Source: Roseobacter sinensis (GTDB taxonomy: Bacteria > Pseudomonadota > Alphaproteobacteria > Rhodobacterales > Rhodobacteraceae). Taken from it: DNA of 64,000 nt. Within the stretch, counting starts at the first letter, position 1; each line of letters begins with the position of its first letter. The translations under genes were made by a program, and so were the position numbers. Below, one piece after another: positions 8,417-16,933 of the stretch. A model generated the notes under the pieces. The model worked only from the letters and a program-made list of their open reading frames with translations. It did not search any database and was not told the DNA's origin. The stretch spans positions 107,398 to 171,397 of the forward strand of contig NZ_JALIEB010000011.1 in the NCBI RefSeq assembly GCF_025755255.1. The letters are read 5' to 3'.

Positions 8417-9225
8417 GGCGCTGCGGCCTCCAGCAGTCCGCCGTTGCGCACCATCGCAATCCGCGCGGCCTTGCCCGTCCGGTCATCCGTTTCGACATAG
8501 ACGCCCGCCAGCGTCGCCTCGCCCGCCGCAGGGATGAAACGCTCGCGCGGCATGCCCGTGATGAAGCGGCGCAGGGGTTCGGCCTTCTCCATGCCGATGA
8601 CGGAGTTGTAGTCGCCGCACATGCCCGCATCGGTCAGGTAGGCCGTGCCTCCCGGCAGCACCATGGCATCGGCCGTCGGCACATGCGTATGGGTGCCCAC
8701 GACGAGGCTCGCGCGCCCGTCGCAAAAGTGGCCCATCGCCATTTTCTCCGAAGTCGCTTCGCAGTGCATATCGACAATGACCGCCGCCGCCTGTCCACCG
8801 AGGGGATGCGTCTTGAGCACCGGCTCCACCGCCGAGAACGGATCGTCGAAGGGGCGTTTCATGAACACCTGCCCCAGCGCCTGGGCCACCAGCACCTTGC
8901 GCCCGTTCTGCGCTGTAAACAGACGTGCGCCCTTGCCCGGCGCGGCCTTGGAGAAGTTCAGCGGGCGGATGACCCGCGGCTCCTGCTCGATGAACTGGAG
9001 CATATCCTTCTGATCAAACGCGTGATCGCCGAGGGTGATACAATCGGCCCCCGCCTCGAGAAGGGTCTTGGCGTGTGCCCCCGACAGACCGATGCCCGAG
9101 GTCGCATTCTCGCCGTTGATGACAATGAAGTCGAGCTTCCACTCCTGCCGGAGACGCGGCAGGTTGTCCGTGATCGCGCGGCGGCCCGCACGGCCCATCA
9201 CATCTCCGAGGAACAACAGCTTCAT
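8413..9225 (-). CDS. YmdB/TIGR00282-family metallophosphoesterase
   Basis: A 270-aa calcineurin-like phosphoesterase. Metal-ligand motifs are in the expected order: LFLGDVMGRAGR at the N-terminus, INGEN, GDHAFDQKD, and C-terminal GTHTHVPTAD followed by YLTDAGMCG. These identify the YmdB/TIGR00282 group, for which Bacillus YmdB is reported to act on 2',3'-cyclic nucleotides and to influence biofilm and stress decisions. It is the first gene of a two-gene unit with the EamA transporter. The biological role in Rhodobacterales is unknown. Confidence 0.88.
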   Translation of the reverse strand: MKLLFLGDVMGRAGRRAITDNLPRLRQEWKLDFIVINGENATSGIGLSGAHAKTLLEAGADCITLGDHAFDQKDMLQFIEQEPRVIRPLNFSKAAPGKGARLFTAQNGRKVLVAQALGQVFMKRPFDDPFSAVEPVLKTHPLGGQAAAVIVDMHCEATSEKMAMGHFCDGRASLVVGTHTHVPTADAMVLPGGTAYLTDAGMCGDYNSVIGMEKAEPLRRFITGMPRERFIPAAGEATLAGVYVETDDRTGKAARIAMVRNGGLLEAAAP

Positions 9226-9292
9226 GGACGATGGGTAGGGCGCGCACCTCAGAAGGGCAAGGGGCGGCGCGCAGAATAATCACGATCCGGGT

Positions 9293-9321
9293 GCCGGACG
9301 CACCACTGCGGCGCGTCCGGC
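9293..9321 (-). terminator. Probable terminator after the outer-membrane protein gene
   Basis: GCCGGACGC (9293-9301) and its complement (9313-9321) form a 9-bp GC stem just downstream of the minus-strand gene ending at 9341. There is no immediate T-run, so termination could be weak or Rho-assisted. Confidence 0.45.
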
Positions 9322-9340
9322 CCTGGTCGGCGCGAACCCC

Positions 9341-9949
9341 TCAGAACCGGCGCGTCAGACCGATCCGCAGCACGGTGGCGTCGGTCTCGGTTTCGCGGAA
9401 GTTCCCGTTGAAATTCTGCTCGGAGGCATCCCACTGGTAATGCACCGCTTCGAGACGGGTCGACCATGTGTCGTTGATGGCGACCTCCGCCCCCAGCCCA
9501 AGGCCAAAGGAGCCGATCAGGTCGTCGTCATCCGAGCCCGACGGGCTTAGCCCAGCATCTGTAATGCCGAGCCCAACGATACCGTAGTAGTAGGCGCGCT
9601 GAGTGGCATAGCCCGCCCGGATGCGCGGCTCCAGCAGGAACGACCCATCGAACCCGGTGCTGCCGAATGTGGCATCAGACGCGCCACCCGGCGTTTCGAG
9701 ACGAGACAGCGCAACCTCCGGGGTCCAGACAAAATTCGGTCCGCGCCGAATGCCGTAGCCCGCATAGATCCCGAACCCCGAGCCCTCATCCGACAGGTTG
9801 TGCACGCTGCTGCCCGCAATCTCCGAGGAGGTGTCCGTGAAGTTGAACGACACCCCGCCATAATACCCTGTCCAGCGATCCTGCGCATCTGCGGGCAGAG
9901 CGAGCGAGACGACAATGCCACCCGACAAAAACAACTCTCGATAGTTCAT
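9341..9949 (-). CDS. Outer-membrane beta-barrel protein, OmpA-barrel/Omp25-like
   Basis: A 202-aa exported protein. A signal peptide (about 1-22, cleavage near ALPADAQD) is followed by alternating amphipathic strands (GYYGGVSFNF, GFGIYAGYG, SFGLGLGAEVAI) and a C-terminal Phe in the sequence RIGLTRRF, the recognition mark for the barrel assembly machinery. An acidic loop SGSDDDD is probably extracellular. The start is at 9949, preceded by GAGG at 6 bases; an ATG four codons upstream overlaps that site. Probably an 8-strand barrel of the Omp25/OmpX size class; function structural or unknown. Confidence 0.8.
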   Translation of the reverse strand: MNYRELFLSGGIVVSLALPADAQDRWTGYYGGVSFNFTDTSSEIAGSSVHNLSDEGSGFGIYAGYGIRRGPNFVWTPEVALSRLETPGGASDATFGSTGFDGSFLLEPRIRAGYATQRAYYYGIVGLGITDAGLSPSGSDDDDLIGSFGLGLGAEVAINDTWSTRLEAVHYQWDASEQNFNGNFRETETDATVLRIGLTRRF

Positions 9950-10060
9950 GTGAAACCTCATATGATTTGGTAGAAAGGCAAATAGTTAACCTTGAGTTTG
10001 TTTTAATTATTGTTTTACAATAATTTTTGCAAGCAATGTTGTTATGTGGAGTGCTCACCC

Positions 10061-10624
10061 GTGCCCAACCCTCTCGACAGACAGGCCAAAATCGCCGCTA
10101 CCGCCCGCGCCGGCGTCTGGTTCAGCACGCTCGCCCTGGGGCTGGCGCTGCTTCTTGCCGCCTATTTCCTCTTCCTGTCGGTTACCGATCCGCTGCAACT
10201 GGGGCGCGAACTGGCCAAGGAACTCGAGCTTGAGATCGACGGTCTGCGACTGACGACCGCGAGCGCCCTGCTCGCCAGTCTGATCTGGCTCACCACCGAT
10301 TTCATGGCCGTGGCGATGATCCTGCTGATCCGCAGGCTCTTTTCCGGTCTGCGTGCGGGCACGGGCATCTTTACCGAGACGACAGCGATCCGCCTGCGCC
10401 GCATCGGCTGGGTGCTCGTGCTAATCATCCCGGTCAGCATGGTGGTCGACGGGATCGCCCGGGCGCTGCTGCGCTATTGGGCGGATCCCACGGGCATCAC
10501 TTTCGGCATAGGCTTTCAGGATGGCGACATCTATGCGGTTATCCTCGGCCTGATGCTGGTGGCGCTTGGGCACATCATGGTCGACGCCGCGCATATGGCA
10601 GAGGAAAACAGGGCTTTTGTCTGA
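10061..10624 (+). CDS. DUF2975 membrane protein
   Basis: A 187-aa protein with four hydrophobic segments typical of DUF2975. The GTG at 10061 is chosen because it has a GGAG site at about 9 bases and yields an N-terminus like relatives; a frame extending 17 codons upstream is Cys-rich and implausible. DUF2975 proteins are nearly always encoded with a small Cro/C1-type regulator of the YozG kind, which follows immediately here with overlapping reading frames. Function unknown; the pairing suggests a membrane sensor or protein-controlled regulator. Confidence 0.8.
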   Translation: MPNPLDRQAKIAATARAGVWFSTLALGLALLLAAYFLFLSVTDPLQLGRELAKELELEIDGLRLTTASALLASLIWLTTDFMAVAMILLIRRLFSGLRAGTGIFTETTAIRLRRIGWVLVLIIPVSMVVDGIARALLRYWADPTGITFGIGFQDGDIYAVILGLMLVALGHIMVDAAHMAEENRAFV

Positions 10625-10856
10625 CGCGGAGGACGACAAGGGGCAGCGTATCACCGTCACACTGGATGTGATGCTGGCCCGCCGCAAGATGCGCTCGAAG
10701 GAACTGGCCGAGCGTGTGGGCATCACCGAACAGAACGTGTCGCTGCTGAAGTCCGGCAAGGTGAAGGGCGTCCGCTTCGAAACGCTCGCCCGGATCTGCG
10801 AAGTGCTCGACTGTCAGCCGGGAGATATCCTGACCTACGAACCGCCAGAGGACTGA
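10617..10856 (+). CDS. YozG-like XRE/Cro-C1 regulator
   Basis: A protein of about 79 aa consisting almost entirely of a helix-turn-helix: MLARRKMRSKELAERVGITE then NVSLLKSGKVKGVRFETLAR and CEVLDCQPGDILTYEP. This is the YozG/HTH_26 pattern. The start is probably TTG at 10617, overlapping the stop of the DUF2975 gene; internal ATGs would truncate the domain. Its last 22 bases overlap the tail of the convergent cyclo-ligase gene. Regulator of unknown targets, presumably linked to its membrane partner. Confidence 0.78.
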   Translation: MSDAEDDKGQRITVTLDVMLARRKMRSKELAERVGITEQNVSLLKSGKVKGVRFETLARICEVLDCQPGDILTYEPPED

Positions 10857-11413
10857 CGCAGATCGGTCATGCCCGTCTCGGTCACAATGAAATCAAGCCG
10901 CTGGTCCGTCGGCTCCAGCGGCAGCGCGTCGGCCTCCTGCGCGGCATAGGCAAAGCCCACGGCAAGGGTCGGGCGTTTGGCCCGCAACTGGGCGAGGGTC
11001 CGGTCATAGAAGCCACCGCCATAGCCCAGCCGCCCGCCGCGCGCATCGAAGGCCACCAGCGGTACGATCACGATCTCGGGTTCGAAGACCACTTTCTCTT
11101 CGGGGATCAGAGCTCCGAAGGCACCCGCGACCAGCGGCATATCAGGCTCCCAGCGCGCGAACTCGAGCGGCTGCCCGTCCCCGAGGATGACCGGGATACC
11201 GACCGGCCCGTAGGCCGCGGCCTCGGCCATGGCAGGGCGCGGGTCGATCTCCGTCCGGATCGGCATGTAGCCCGAGAGCGGCACCCCGCGATGACCGGCC
11301 AGAAAGGCTGAGAGCACGCCCGCCCCGGTGCCCGGATCGGCCGCATGGGCCGCCTTGCGCCGCGCAAAGCCATCGTGGCGGGCTTGCGTCTTCTGTCCGG
11401 CAAGATCGCTCAC
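10835..11413 (-). CDS. 5-formyltetrahydrofolate cyclo-ligase
   Basis: A 192-aa enzyme converting 5-formyl-THF to 5,10-methenyl-THF with ATP, part of one-carbon metabolism. Recognised from SGYMPIRTEIDP, IVPLVAFDARGGRLGYGGGFYD and the C-terminal QRLDFIVTETG. The basic N-terminal RRKAAH segment is also typical. The start is the GTG at 11413, overlapping the TGA of mgtE as GTGA; the long open frame upstream is out-of-frame mgtE sequence. Coupling to MgtE is curious but probably incidental; both need or handle Mg2+. Confidence 0.92.
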   Translation of the reverse strand: MSDLAGQKTQARHDGFARRKAAHAADPGTGAGVLSAFLAGHRGVPLSGYMPIRTEIDPRPAMAEAAAYGPVGIPVILGDGQPLEFARWEPDMPLVAGAFGALIPEEKVVFEPEIVIVPLVAFDARGGRLGYGGGFYDRTLAQLRAKRPTLAVGFAYAAQEADALPLEPTDQRLDFIVTETGMTDLRQSSGGS

Positions 11414-12801
11414 AGCAGCACCACGACAGCCAGCCCGAGGAAAGCGAAGAAGCCCACCACATCCGTCACGGTCGTCACGAAGGCCCCCGAAGCCAGGGCC
11501 GGGTCGATGCCGACGCGTTCGAGGATCACCGGGATCACGGTGCCCGCAAGCCCTGCGACGACGAGGTTGATCACCATCGCGGCGGCAATCACATAGCCCA
11601 GCGCGGGCGAGCCGAACCAAATGACACCCACGACACCCATGACCACGGCAAAGACCACGCCGTTGATCAGCCCCACCAGCACCTCGCGCCGGATCACCCG
11701 CCAGACGTTGGCGCCCGTGAGGTCCTTGGTGGCAATCGCCCGCACCGCCACCGTGAGCGACTGCGTGCCCGCATTGCCCCCCATCGAGGCGACGATGGGC
11801 ATGAGAACCGCAAGTGCCACGATCTGGGCAATCGCCGCCTCGAACTGCGCGATCACCAGGCTCGCCGCAATCGCCGTCACCAGATTCACCGCCAGCCAGG
11901 GCAGCCGCTGCTTGGTGGTCTCGATCACCCGGTCGGAGAGCGAGCCTTCACCCACACCGGCCAGGCGCAGAATGTCTTCCTCGTGCTCCTCATCCAGCAC
12001 AGCCATGGCGTCATCGATCGTGATCACGCCGATCAGCCGCTCCTCGTCATCGACCACGGGCGCGGAAATCAGGTGATACTGGTTGAAGGCATAGGCCACG
12101 TCGGATTCGTCCTGCAGCACCGGGATGATCTGGAAGGTCTCCTCCTTGATATCCATCAGCCGCACCTCGCGCTTCGAGCGCATCAGCTTGCCCAGGGTGA
12201 CATTTCCGATGGGGTGCAGGCGCGGGTCCACGAGCACGATGTGATAGAACTGGGCGGGCAGCTCCTCCTCGGGCGTGCTGCGCAGATAGTCGATCGCCTC
12301 TCCCACCGTCCAGTGTTCGGGCGCCATCACGACCTCGCGCTGCATCAGGCGGCCGGCGGAGTATTCCGGATAGCTGAGCGCCTGCTGCACCGCCATCCGG
12401 TCCACATCGGGCAGCGCCTCGAGGATGGCCTCCTGCTGGTGGTCTTCCAGATCCTCCACCAAATCGACCACATCGTCGCTGTCCATGTCGCGCACGGCCT
12501 GGCTCAGCACCTGCGGCGTCAGAACCGCGATCACCTCCTCGCGGATCGACTCGTCGAGTTCCGACAGGATCTCACCGTCAAACTCCCGCCCGTAAAGCCG
12601 GATCAGCCGCGAGCGGTCGAAGGCGTTGATCTGCTCGAGCAGGTCCGCGATATCGGCCGGGTGCAGCGGCTCCATGAGCTCGGTAAGCTTGGCCGCATCG
12701 TCGATGTCCACCGCATAAAGGATTGCCGCGACGGCCTTGGGGCCCAGCACATAGGCCTCGTCTTCATCCTCCGGCTGCAGTTCGGTGGATTGATCTGACA
12801 T
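11410..12801 (-). CDS. mgtE: Magnesium transporter MgtE
   Basis: A 463-aa Mg2+ channel/transporter. Domains in order: MgtE_N superhelical domain (about 35-160, repeats such as LHPADIADLLEQI and LEDHQQEAILEAL), two CBS domains (about 160-285, with TIDDAMAVLDEEHEEDILRL at the end), and five C-terminal membrane helices with PIVASMGGNAGTQSL, the conserved pore element. The start at 12801 has a GGGGAG site; the longer open frame upstream is not coding. Cytosolic Mg2+ binding to the N/CBS domains closes the channel in known structures. Confidence 0.96.
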   Translation of the reverse strand: MSDQSTELQPEDEDEAYVLGPKAVAAILYAVDIDDAAKLTELMEPLHPADIADLLEQINAFDRSRLIRLYGREFDGEILSELDESIREEVIAVLTPQVLSQAVRDMDSDDVVDLVEDLEDHQQEAILEALPDVDRMAVQQALSYPEYSAGRLMQREVVMAPEHWTVGEAIDYLRSTPEEELPAQFYHIVLVDPRLHPIGNVTLGKLMRSKREVRLMDIKEETFQIIPVLQDESDVAYAFNQYHLISAPVVDDEERLIGVITIDDAMAVLDEEHEEDILRLAGVGEGSLSDRVIETTKQRLPWLAVNLVTAIAASLVIAQFEAAIAQIVALAVLMPIVASMGGNAGTQSLTVAVRAIATKDLTGANVWRVIRREVLVGLINGVVFAVVMGVVGVIWFGSPALGYVIAAAMVINLVVAGLAGTVIPVILERVGIDPALASGAFVTTVTDVVGFFAFLGLAVVVLL

Positions 12802-12907
12802 GCGCGTCTCCCCTGTCTTGCGCGGACCATACGGGGCCGCCCCCGCAGTGACAATGCCGCCCGCTTCCCCGTTGTGGCTGCGCTGCGAAGGGCCTAGAGA
12901 AGAGGCC

Positions 12908-14215
12908 ATGAGCACGCCCCGCCTCCTTCTCGGCCAGACCTTCGAGGCCCGCGGCAACCCGTTCCGGCAGCCCTGGCGGGAGGCGGTGCGGATCGACAGC
13001 GCGGGCGCCGTCCTGATCGAAGATGGGCTGATCCGGGCCGTCGGCAACCGCGACCGCCTGCGCCGCGACGCCCCGCAGGCCGAGGTGCACGATTATGGCC
13101 CGCAACTCATTTGCCCCGGCTTCGTAGATGCCCATGTGCACTACCCGCAGACGGCGATCATCGCGAGCTGGGGCAAGCAGCTCATTGACTGGCTCAACAC
13201 TTACACCTTTCCCGAGGAAATGCGGCTGGAAGATCCTGACTACGCCGCGCGGATCGCGAACCGGTACCTCGACCTGGCGCTGAGCCACGGCACGACCACC
13301 ATGTGCTCTTACACCACGGTCCACGCCCACAGCGTGGATGCGTTTTTCGACGCGGCCGCGGCACGGGGGATGCGCACCGTGGCGGGCAAGACCTGCATGG
13401 ACCGCAACGCGCCCGAGGGGCTGCGCGACACCGCGCAATCGGCCTATGACGACAGCAAGGCGCTGATTGCGCACTGGCAGGGGCAGGGCCGCGCGACTTA
13501 TGCGATCACGCCGCGCTTCTCGCCGACGTCGACGCCGGAGCAGCTCAGCGCACTGGGATCGCTCTGGGCGGAGCACCCAGAGTGTCTCATGCAGACCCAC
13601 CTCAGCGAACAGCCGGCCGAGATCGCCTGGGTGCGCGCGCTCTTTCCGCAGGCCCGCGACTACCTCGACACCTATGAGGCGCACGGGCTCCTCGGCCCCC
13701 GCGCGGTCTTCGGTCATGCGATCCACCTGGAGCCGCGCGAGATCGACCGGATCGCCGAGACCGGCGCGGCGCTGGTGCATTGCCCGACGTCGAACAGCTT
13801 CATCGGCTCGGGACTCATGGATGTGGCCGGGCTCGCCGCGCGGTGCATTCCCGTGGGGCTGGCCACGGACACCGGGGGCGGGTCGTCCTTTTCGATGCTG
13901 CGCACCATGGCCGCGGCCTATGAGATCGCGCAGCTCAGAGGGAGCGCGCTGCATCCCGCGCAGCTGATGTGGCTGGCCACGAGCGGTGCGGCCCGCAGCC
14001 TGCATCTGCACGACAGGATCGGCACGTTGGCTCCGGGCCACGAGGCGGATCTGACCATCCTCGATCTCGCCTCCACCCCCGCCATTGCGCAACGCGCCGC
14101 TGAAGCCAAAGACATCTGGGAGGCCCTCTTCCCGACGATCATGATGGGCGAAGACCGCGCCATCTCCGATGTCTGGATCGGCGGGCAGAAACACCGACCT
14201 GCTTCTTCTGGCTGA
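12908..14215 (+). CDS. guaD: Guanine deaminase
   Basis: A 435-aa amidohydrolase-family enzyme deaminating guanine to xanthine. Zinc ligands are visible: DAHVHYPQ (His76, His78), QTHLSEQ (His231), FGHAIH (His270) and ATDTGGG (Asp321). The RFSPTSTPEQL and CPTSNSFIGSGL segments are guanine deaminase hallmarks. The start at 12908 is the first ATG giving the family N-terminus. It is divergent from mgtE and convergent with a CAP protein; an 8-oxoguanine deaminase lies just beyond, so this is a small purine-salvage locus. Confidence 0.94.
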   Translation: MSTPRLLLGQTFEARGNPFRQPWREAVRIDSAGAVLIEDGLIRAVGNRDRLRRDAPQAEVHDYGPQLICPGFVDAHVHYPQTAIIASWGKQLIDWLNTYTFPEEMRLEDPDYAARIANRYLDLALSHGTTTMCSYTTVHAHSVDAFFDAAAARGMRTVAGKTCMDRNAPEGLRDTAQSAYDDSKALIAHWQGQGRATYAITPRFSPTSTPEQLSALGSLWAEHPECLMQTHLSEQPAEIAWVRALFPQARDYLDTYEAHGLLGPRAVFGHAIHLEPREIDRIAETGAALVHCPTSNSFIGSGLMDVAGLAARCIPVGLATDTGGGSSFSMLRTMAAAYEIAQLRGSALHPAQLMWLATSGAARSLHLHDRIGTLAPGHEADLTILDLASTPAIAQRAAEAKDIWEALFPTIMMGEDRAISDVWIGGQKHRPASSG

Positions 14216-14240
14216 AAATATCCCCCCCGGAGGGCCGGCC
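14212..14240 (-). repeat. Intergenic motif CCTCCGG..TATTTT, copy A
   Basis: Read on the minus strand, this stretch is CCTCCGGGGGGGATATTTTC followed by AGCCAGAAG. A clear relative, CCTCCGGCGGGAGTATTTTT, occurs on the plus strand at about 21709-21728. Here it lies between convergent guaD and the CAP gene, downstream of the latter, where a GC-rich stem plus T-rich tail could act as a terminator. I recall similar motifs in other Rhodobacteraceae intergenic regions, but cannot check. Confidence 0.45.
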
Positions 14241-14260
14241 CGACACGCGCGCCGACGATG

Positions 14261-14683
14261 TCAGCAGCCGGGCGCGGCCAGCACCATGACCCAAATGCGC
14301 CCCGTCCCTTCGACCAGCGCAAATTCACGCGCCTCGCGCGCCAGCATGTTCCGCCGGTGGCCGCGCGAACCGGCCCAGGATCGCATCACCTCGCCCAGCG
14401 TGCGTTGCCCCTGCGCGATGTTCTCGGCAACAAAGCACCAGCCATAGCCTTGCCCGGTGACCCGCGCGCCCACTGTCGAGCCGTCGCTGCCGCGATGATC
14501 GAAGAAGCCGCGCGCAGCCATATCGTCAGCATGCACCCGCGCCGCTGCCTCCAGCGCGGCGGAATAGGCCAAGGGCGCGCGCCCTTCGCGCGCCCGGTAC
14601 TCGTTCAGCGCTTGCGTTGCCTGCGGGTCCGCGAAGCCGCCGCTTGCCAGACAGCACAGAAACAGGACCGCCAGAATTCGCAT
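14261..14683 (-). CDS. Secreted CAP/SCP-domain protein
   Basis: A 140-aa exported protein. The signal peptide MRILAVLFLCCLASGGFAD is followed by a compact CAP domain: LNEYRAREGRAPL, HADDMAARGFFDHRGSDGS (family His-Glu site region), then FVAENIAQGQ and WAGSRGHRRNML, ending in a Cys. It matches the minimal bacterial CAP/YkwD type. The ATG at 14683 shares a base with the TGA of the upstream deaminase. Such proteins are extracellular or periplasmic; enzymatic activity is generally unproven. Confidence 0.85.
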   Translation of the reverse strand: MRILAVLFLCCLASGGFADPQATQALNEYRAREGRAPLAYSAALEAAARVHADDMAARGFFDHRGSDGSTVGARVTGQGYGWCFVAENIAQGQRTLGEVMRSWAGSRGHRRNMLAREAREFALVEGTGRIWVMVLAAPGC

Positions 14684-16023
14684 CAAAACGCCTCCATCAA
14701 TTCACGGGTCATCTCCGCCTGCCGTGAGATCAGTTTGGGTAGATCAAGCGTCGTCACCTGCCCGTCGCGGACCACTGCACGCCCCTCGACAAACAGATCG
14801 CGCACCGTCGTCGGCCCTGCCAGCAGCAGCGCGGCGGGATCCCAGCTTCCCGACGCCTCCAACCCCGAGACGTCCCAGACCGCCAGATCGGCCCGCGCGC
14901 CAACAGAGATCCGGCCGCATTCGGGCCGCCCCAACACATCTGCCCCACCCCGTGTCGCCAGTTCCAGCGCGGCGCGGGCACTCATCGTATCGGCGCCCTG
15001 TGCGACCCGCTGCAACAGCATCGCCTGCCGCGCCTCGGCCACCAGATTGCTCGCGTCATTGCTGGCCGACCCGTCGACGCCGAGCCCAACCGGCACGCCC
15101 GCCCCGCGCAGCGCCGCAACCGGAGCAATCCCGCTGCCCAACCGGCAATTCGAGCAGGGACAATGCGCCACGCCGGTGCCCGTCCGGGCGAAGAGGGCGA
15201 TCTCCTCGGCATCGAGCTTCACGCAATGTGCGTGCCAGACATCCGGCCCGACCCATCCCAGATCCTCGGCATACTGACCCGGGCGGCAGCCGAAGGCCTT
15301 GAGAGAATAGGCGACATCCTCGTCGTTCTCGGCCAGATGCGTGTGCAGCATGACGCCTTTGTCGCGTGCGAGCGCAGCCGCATCGCGCATCAGATCGCGA
15401 CTGACGGAAAACGGCGAGCAGGGTGCGATGCCCACCCGGCACATCGACGCAGCAGACCCATCGTGGAACGCGTCGATCACGCGGATACAATCGTCGAGAA
15501 TATCGGCCTCGTCCTCCACCAGATCATCCGGCGGCAACCCGCCCTGCGCGCGACCAATGCTCATGGCTCCGCGCGTCGGCTGGAAGCGCAGCCCGATCTC
15601 TGCGGCCGCGTGAATGGTCTCGTCGAGCCGTGTCCCATTGGGATACAGGTAGAGATGATCGCTGGTCAGGCTGCACCCAGAGAGCGCGAGCTCCGCCAAC
15701 CCCACCTGTGCGGAGATAAAGACATGCGCGGGCGTGTAGCTCGACCAGATGGGATAGAGCGTCTCGAGCCAGCCGAAGAGCAACGCGTCCTGGGCGGCAG
15801 GGACGGCGCGGGTCAGCGTCTGGTAGAGGTGGTGGTGGGTGTTCACCAGCCCCGGCGTGACGACGCATCCCGAGACGTCGATGGTGGTCGCATCATGGCG
15901 CAGCCCGACGCCGATCTCACGGATGACCCCACCGTCGATCAGGACATCCGCACCCCGCAACTCGCGGCGTTCATCGTCCATGGTCACCAGATGATCGGCG
16001 TTGCGCAAGAGCAACGCGCTCAT
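14683..16023 (-). CDS. 8-oxoguanine deaminase
   Basis: A 446-aa amidohydrolase of the chlorohydrolase/8-oxoguanine deaminase group, converting 8-oxoguanine to urate. Metal motifs: NTHHHLYQ (His63, His65), HTHLAEND (His227/His229), HAHCVK (His264/His266) and GVDGSASND (Asp317). The YPIWSSYTPAHV and DHLYLYPNG segments match the characterised Pseudomonas enzyme as I recall it. It starts at 16023 with its ATG overlapping the TGA of the HisN-like gene. Together with guaD across the CAP gene it forms a guanine/oxidised-guanine catabolic locus. Confidence 0.88.
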   Translation of the reverse strand: MSALLLRNADHLVTMDDERRELRGADVLIDGGVIREIGVGLRHDATTIDVSGCVVTPGLVNTHHHLYQTLTRAVPAAQDALLFGWLETLYPIWSSYTPAHVFISAQVGLAELALSGCSLTSDHLYLYPNGTRLDETIHAAAEIGLRFQPTRGAMSIGRAQGGLPPDDLVEDEADILDDCIRVIDAFHDGSAASMCRVGIAPCSPFSVSRDLMRDAAALARDKGVMLHTHLAENDEDVAYSLKAFGCRPGQYAEDLGWVGPDVWHAHCVKLDAEEIALFARTGTGVAHCPCSNCRLGSGIAPVAALRGAGVPVGLGVDGSASNDASNLVAEARQAMLLQRVAQGADTMSARAALELATRGGADVLGRPECGRISVGARADLAVWDVSGLEASGSWDPAALLLAGPTTVRDLFVEGRAVVRDGQVTTLDLPKLISRQAEMTRELMEAF

Positions 16024-16832
16024 CCGAGCGCGTCTCGCAATACGGCGAGGGCCTTGGCGTGCAGCTCCGGGTTGGCCGCAGCGATGGCGCGGCCGCCCTC
16101 ATGCGCGGGCTCCCCCTCCCAGTTGGTCACCACGCCGCCCGCGGCCTCGATGAGCGCGATGGGCGCCTGGATGTCATAGGCCTGCAAGCCCGCTTCGATC
16201 ACGAGATCGACCTGACCGGCGGCAACGAGCGCATAGGCGTAGCAATCCATGCCATAGCGGGTCAGTTTCGCCCGCTCTGCCACGGCGCGGAACGCGGCGG
16301 CCTCCGCCGGCGTGCCGACTTCCGGGAAGGTCGTGAAGACAACGGCCTCCGCCAGATCAGAGGTCGTGCGGGTCACGATCTCGGCCACGCCAGCCGGCCC
16401 GGTGAGCTCGGCCCGTGCACCGCTGCCGACGAAGCGCTCGCCGATGTAGGGCTGGTCAATCAGCCCGTAGAAGGGTCCCGCCGCATCGGAGACCGCGATG
16501 AGGACGCCCCAGGTCGGCGTGCCGCTGACAAAACCGCGGGTGCCGTCGATCGGATCGAGCACCCAAGTCAGCCCGCTTGTTCCTGAAGAAGCGCCGAATT
16601 CTTCCCCCAGCACCGCGTCGTCCGGCCGGTGCCGCTCAAGCACGGCGCGCATCGCCTTCTCGGCCGCCCGGTCCGCCTCCGTCACGGGGTCGAAGCCGTC
16701 AGCGAGCTTGTTGTCCTGCACAAGCCCGCGCGCACGGAAGTATGGCAGGATCGCGGCTCGCGCCGCATCTGCCATCGCACGGGCCGTTGAATCGATGATG
16801 ACGAAATCAGATGCGTCGCGGTCGAGTGTCAT
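16020..16832 (-). CDS. hisN: Inositol monophosphatase-family histidinol-phosphatase
   Basis: A 270-aa Mg2+-dependent phosphatase of the IMPase superfamily. Signature elements are FDPVTEADRAAE, GEEFG, WVLDPIDGTRGF and the C-terminal YDIQAPIALIEAAGGVV. In actinobacterial and alphaproteobacterial HisN the same motif set is found, and annotation pipelines call this type histidinol-phosphatase; 3'-nucleotidase or inositol phosphatase activity cannot be excluded. The start at 16832 (MTLDRD) is preferred to an ATG eight codons earlier. It is translationally coupled to the downstream deaminase. Confidence 0.82.
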   Translation of the reverse strand: MTLDRDASDFVIIDSTARAMADAARAAILPYFRARGLVQDNKLADGFDPVTEADRAAEKAMRAVLERHRPDDAVLGEEFGASSGTSGLTWVLDPIDGTRGFVSGTPTWGVLIAVSDAAGPFYGLIDQPYIGERFVGSGARAELTGPAGVAEIVTRTTSDLAEAVVFTTFPEVGTPAEAAAFRAVAERAKLTRYGMDCYAYALVAAGQVDLVIEAGLQAYDIQAPIALIEAAGGVVTNWEGEPAHEGGRAIAAANPELHAKALAVLRDALG

Positions 16833-16933
16833 GCGGCACTGGTGCCAGCGGAACACCCCGGAGACAAGAGCCCTGGCGAATTCCTAAGGCTGCCGGGGTC
16901 AAAATATGAGAACTTGCCTGCGCACGCCGCCAA

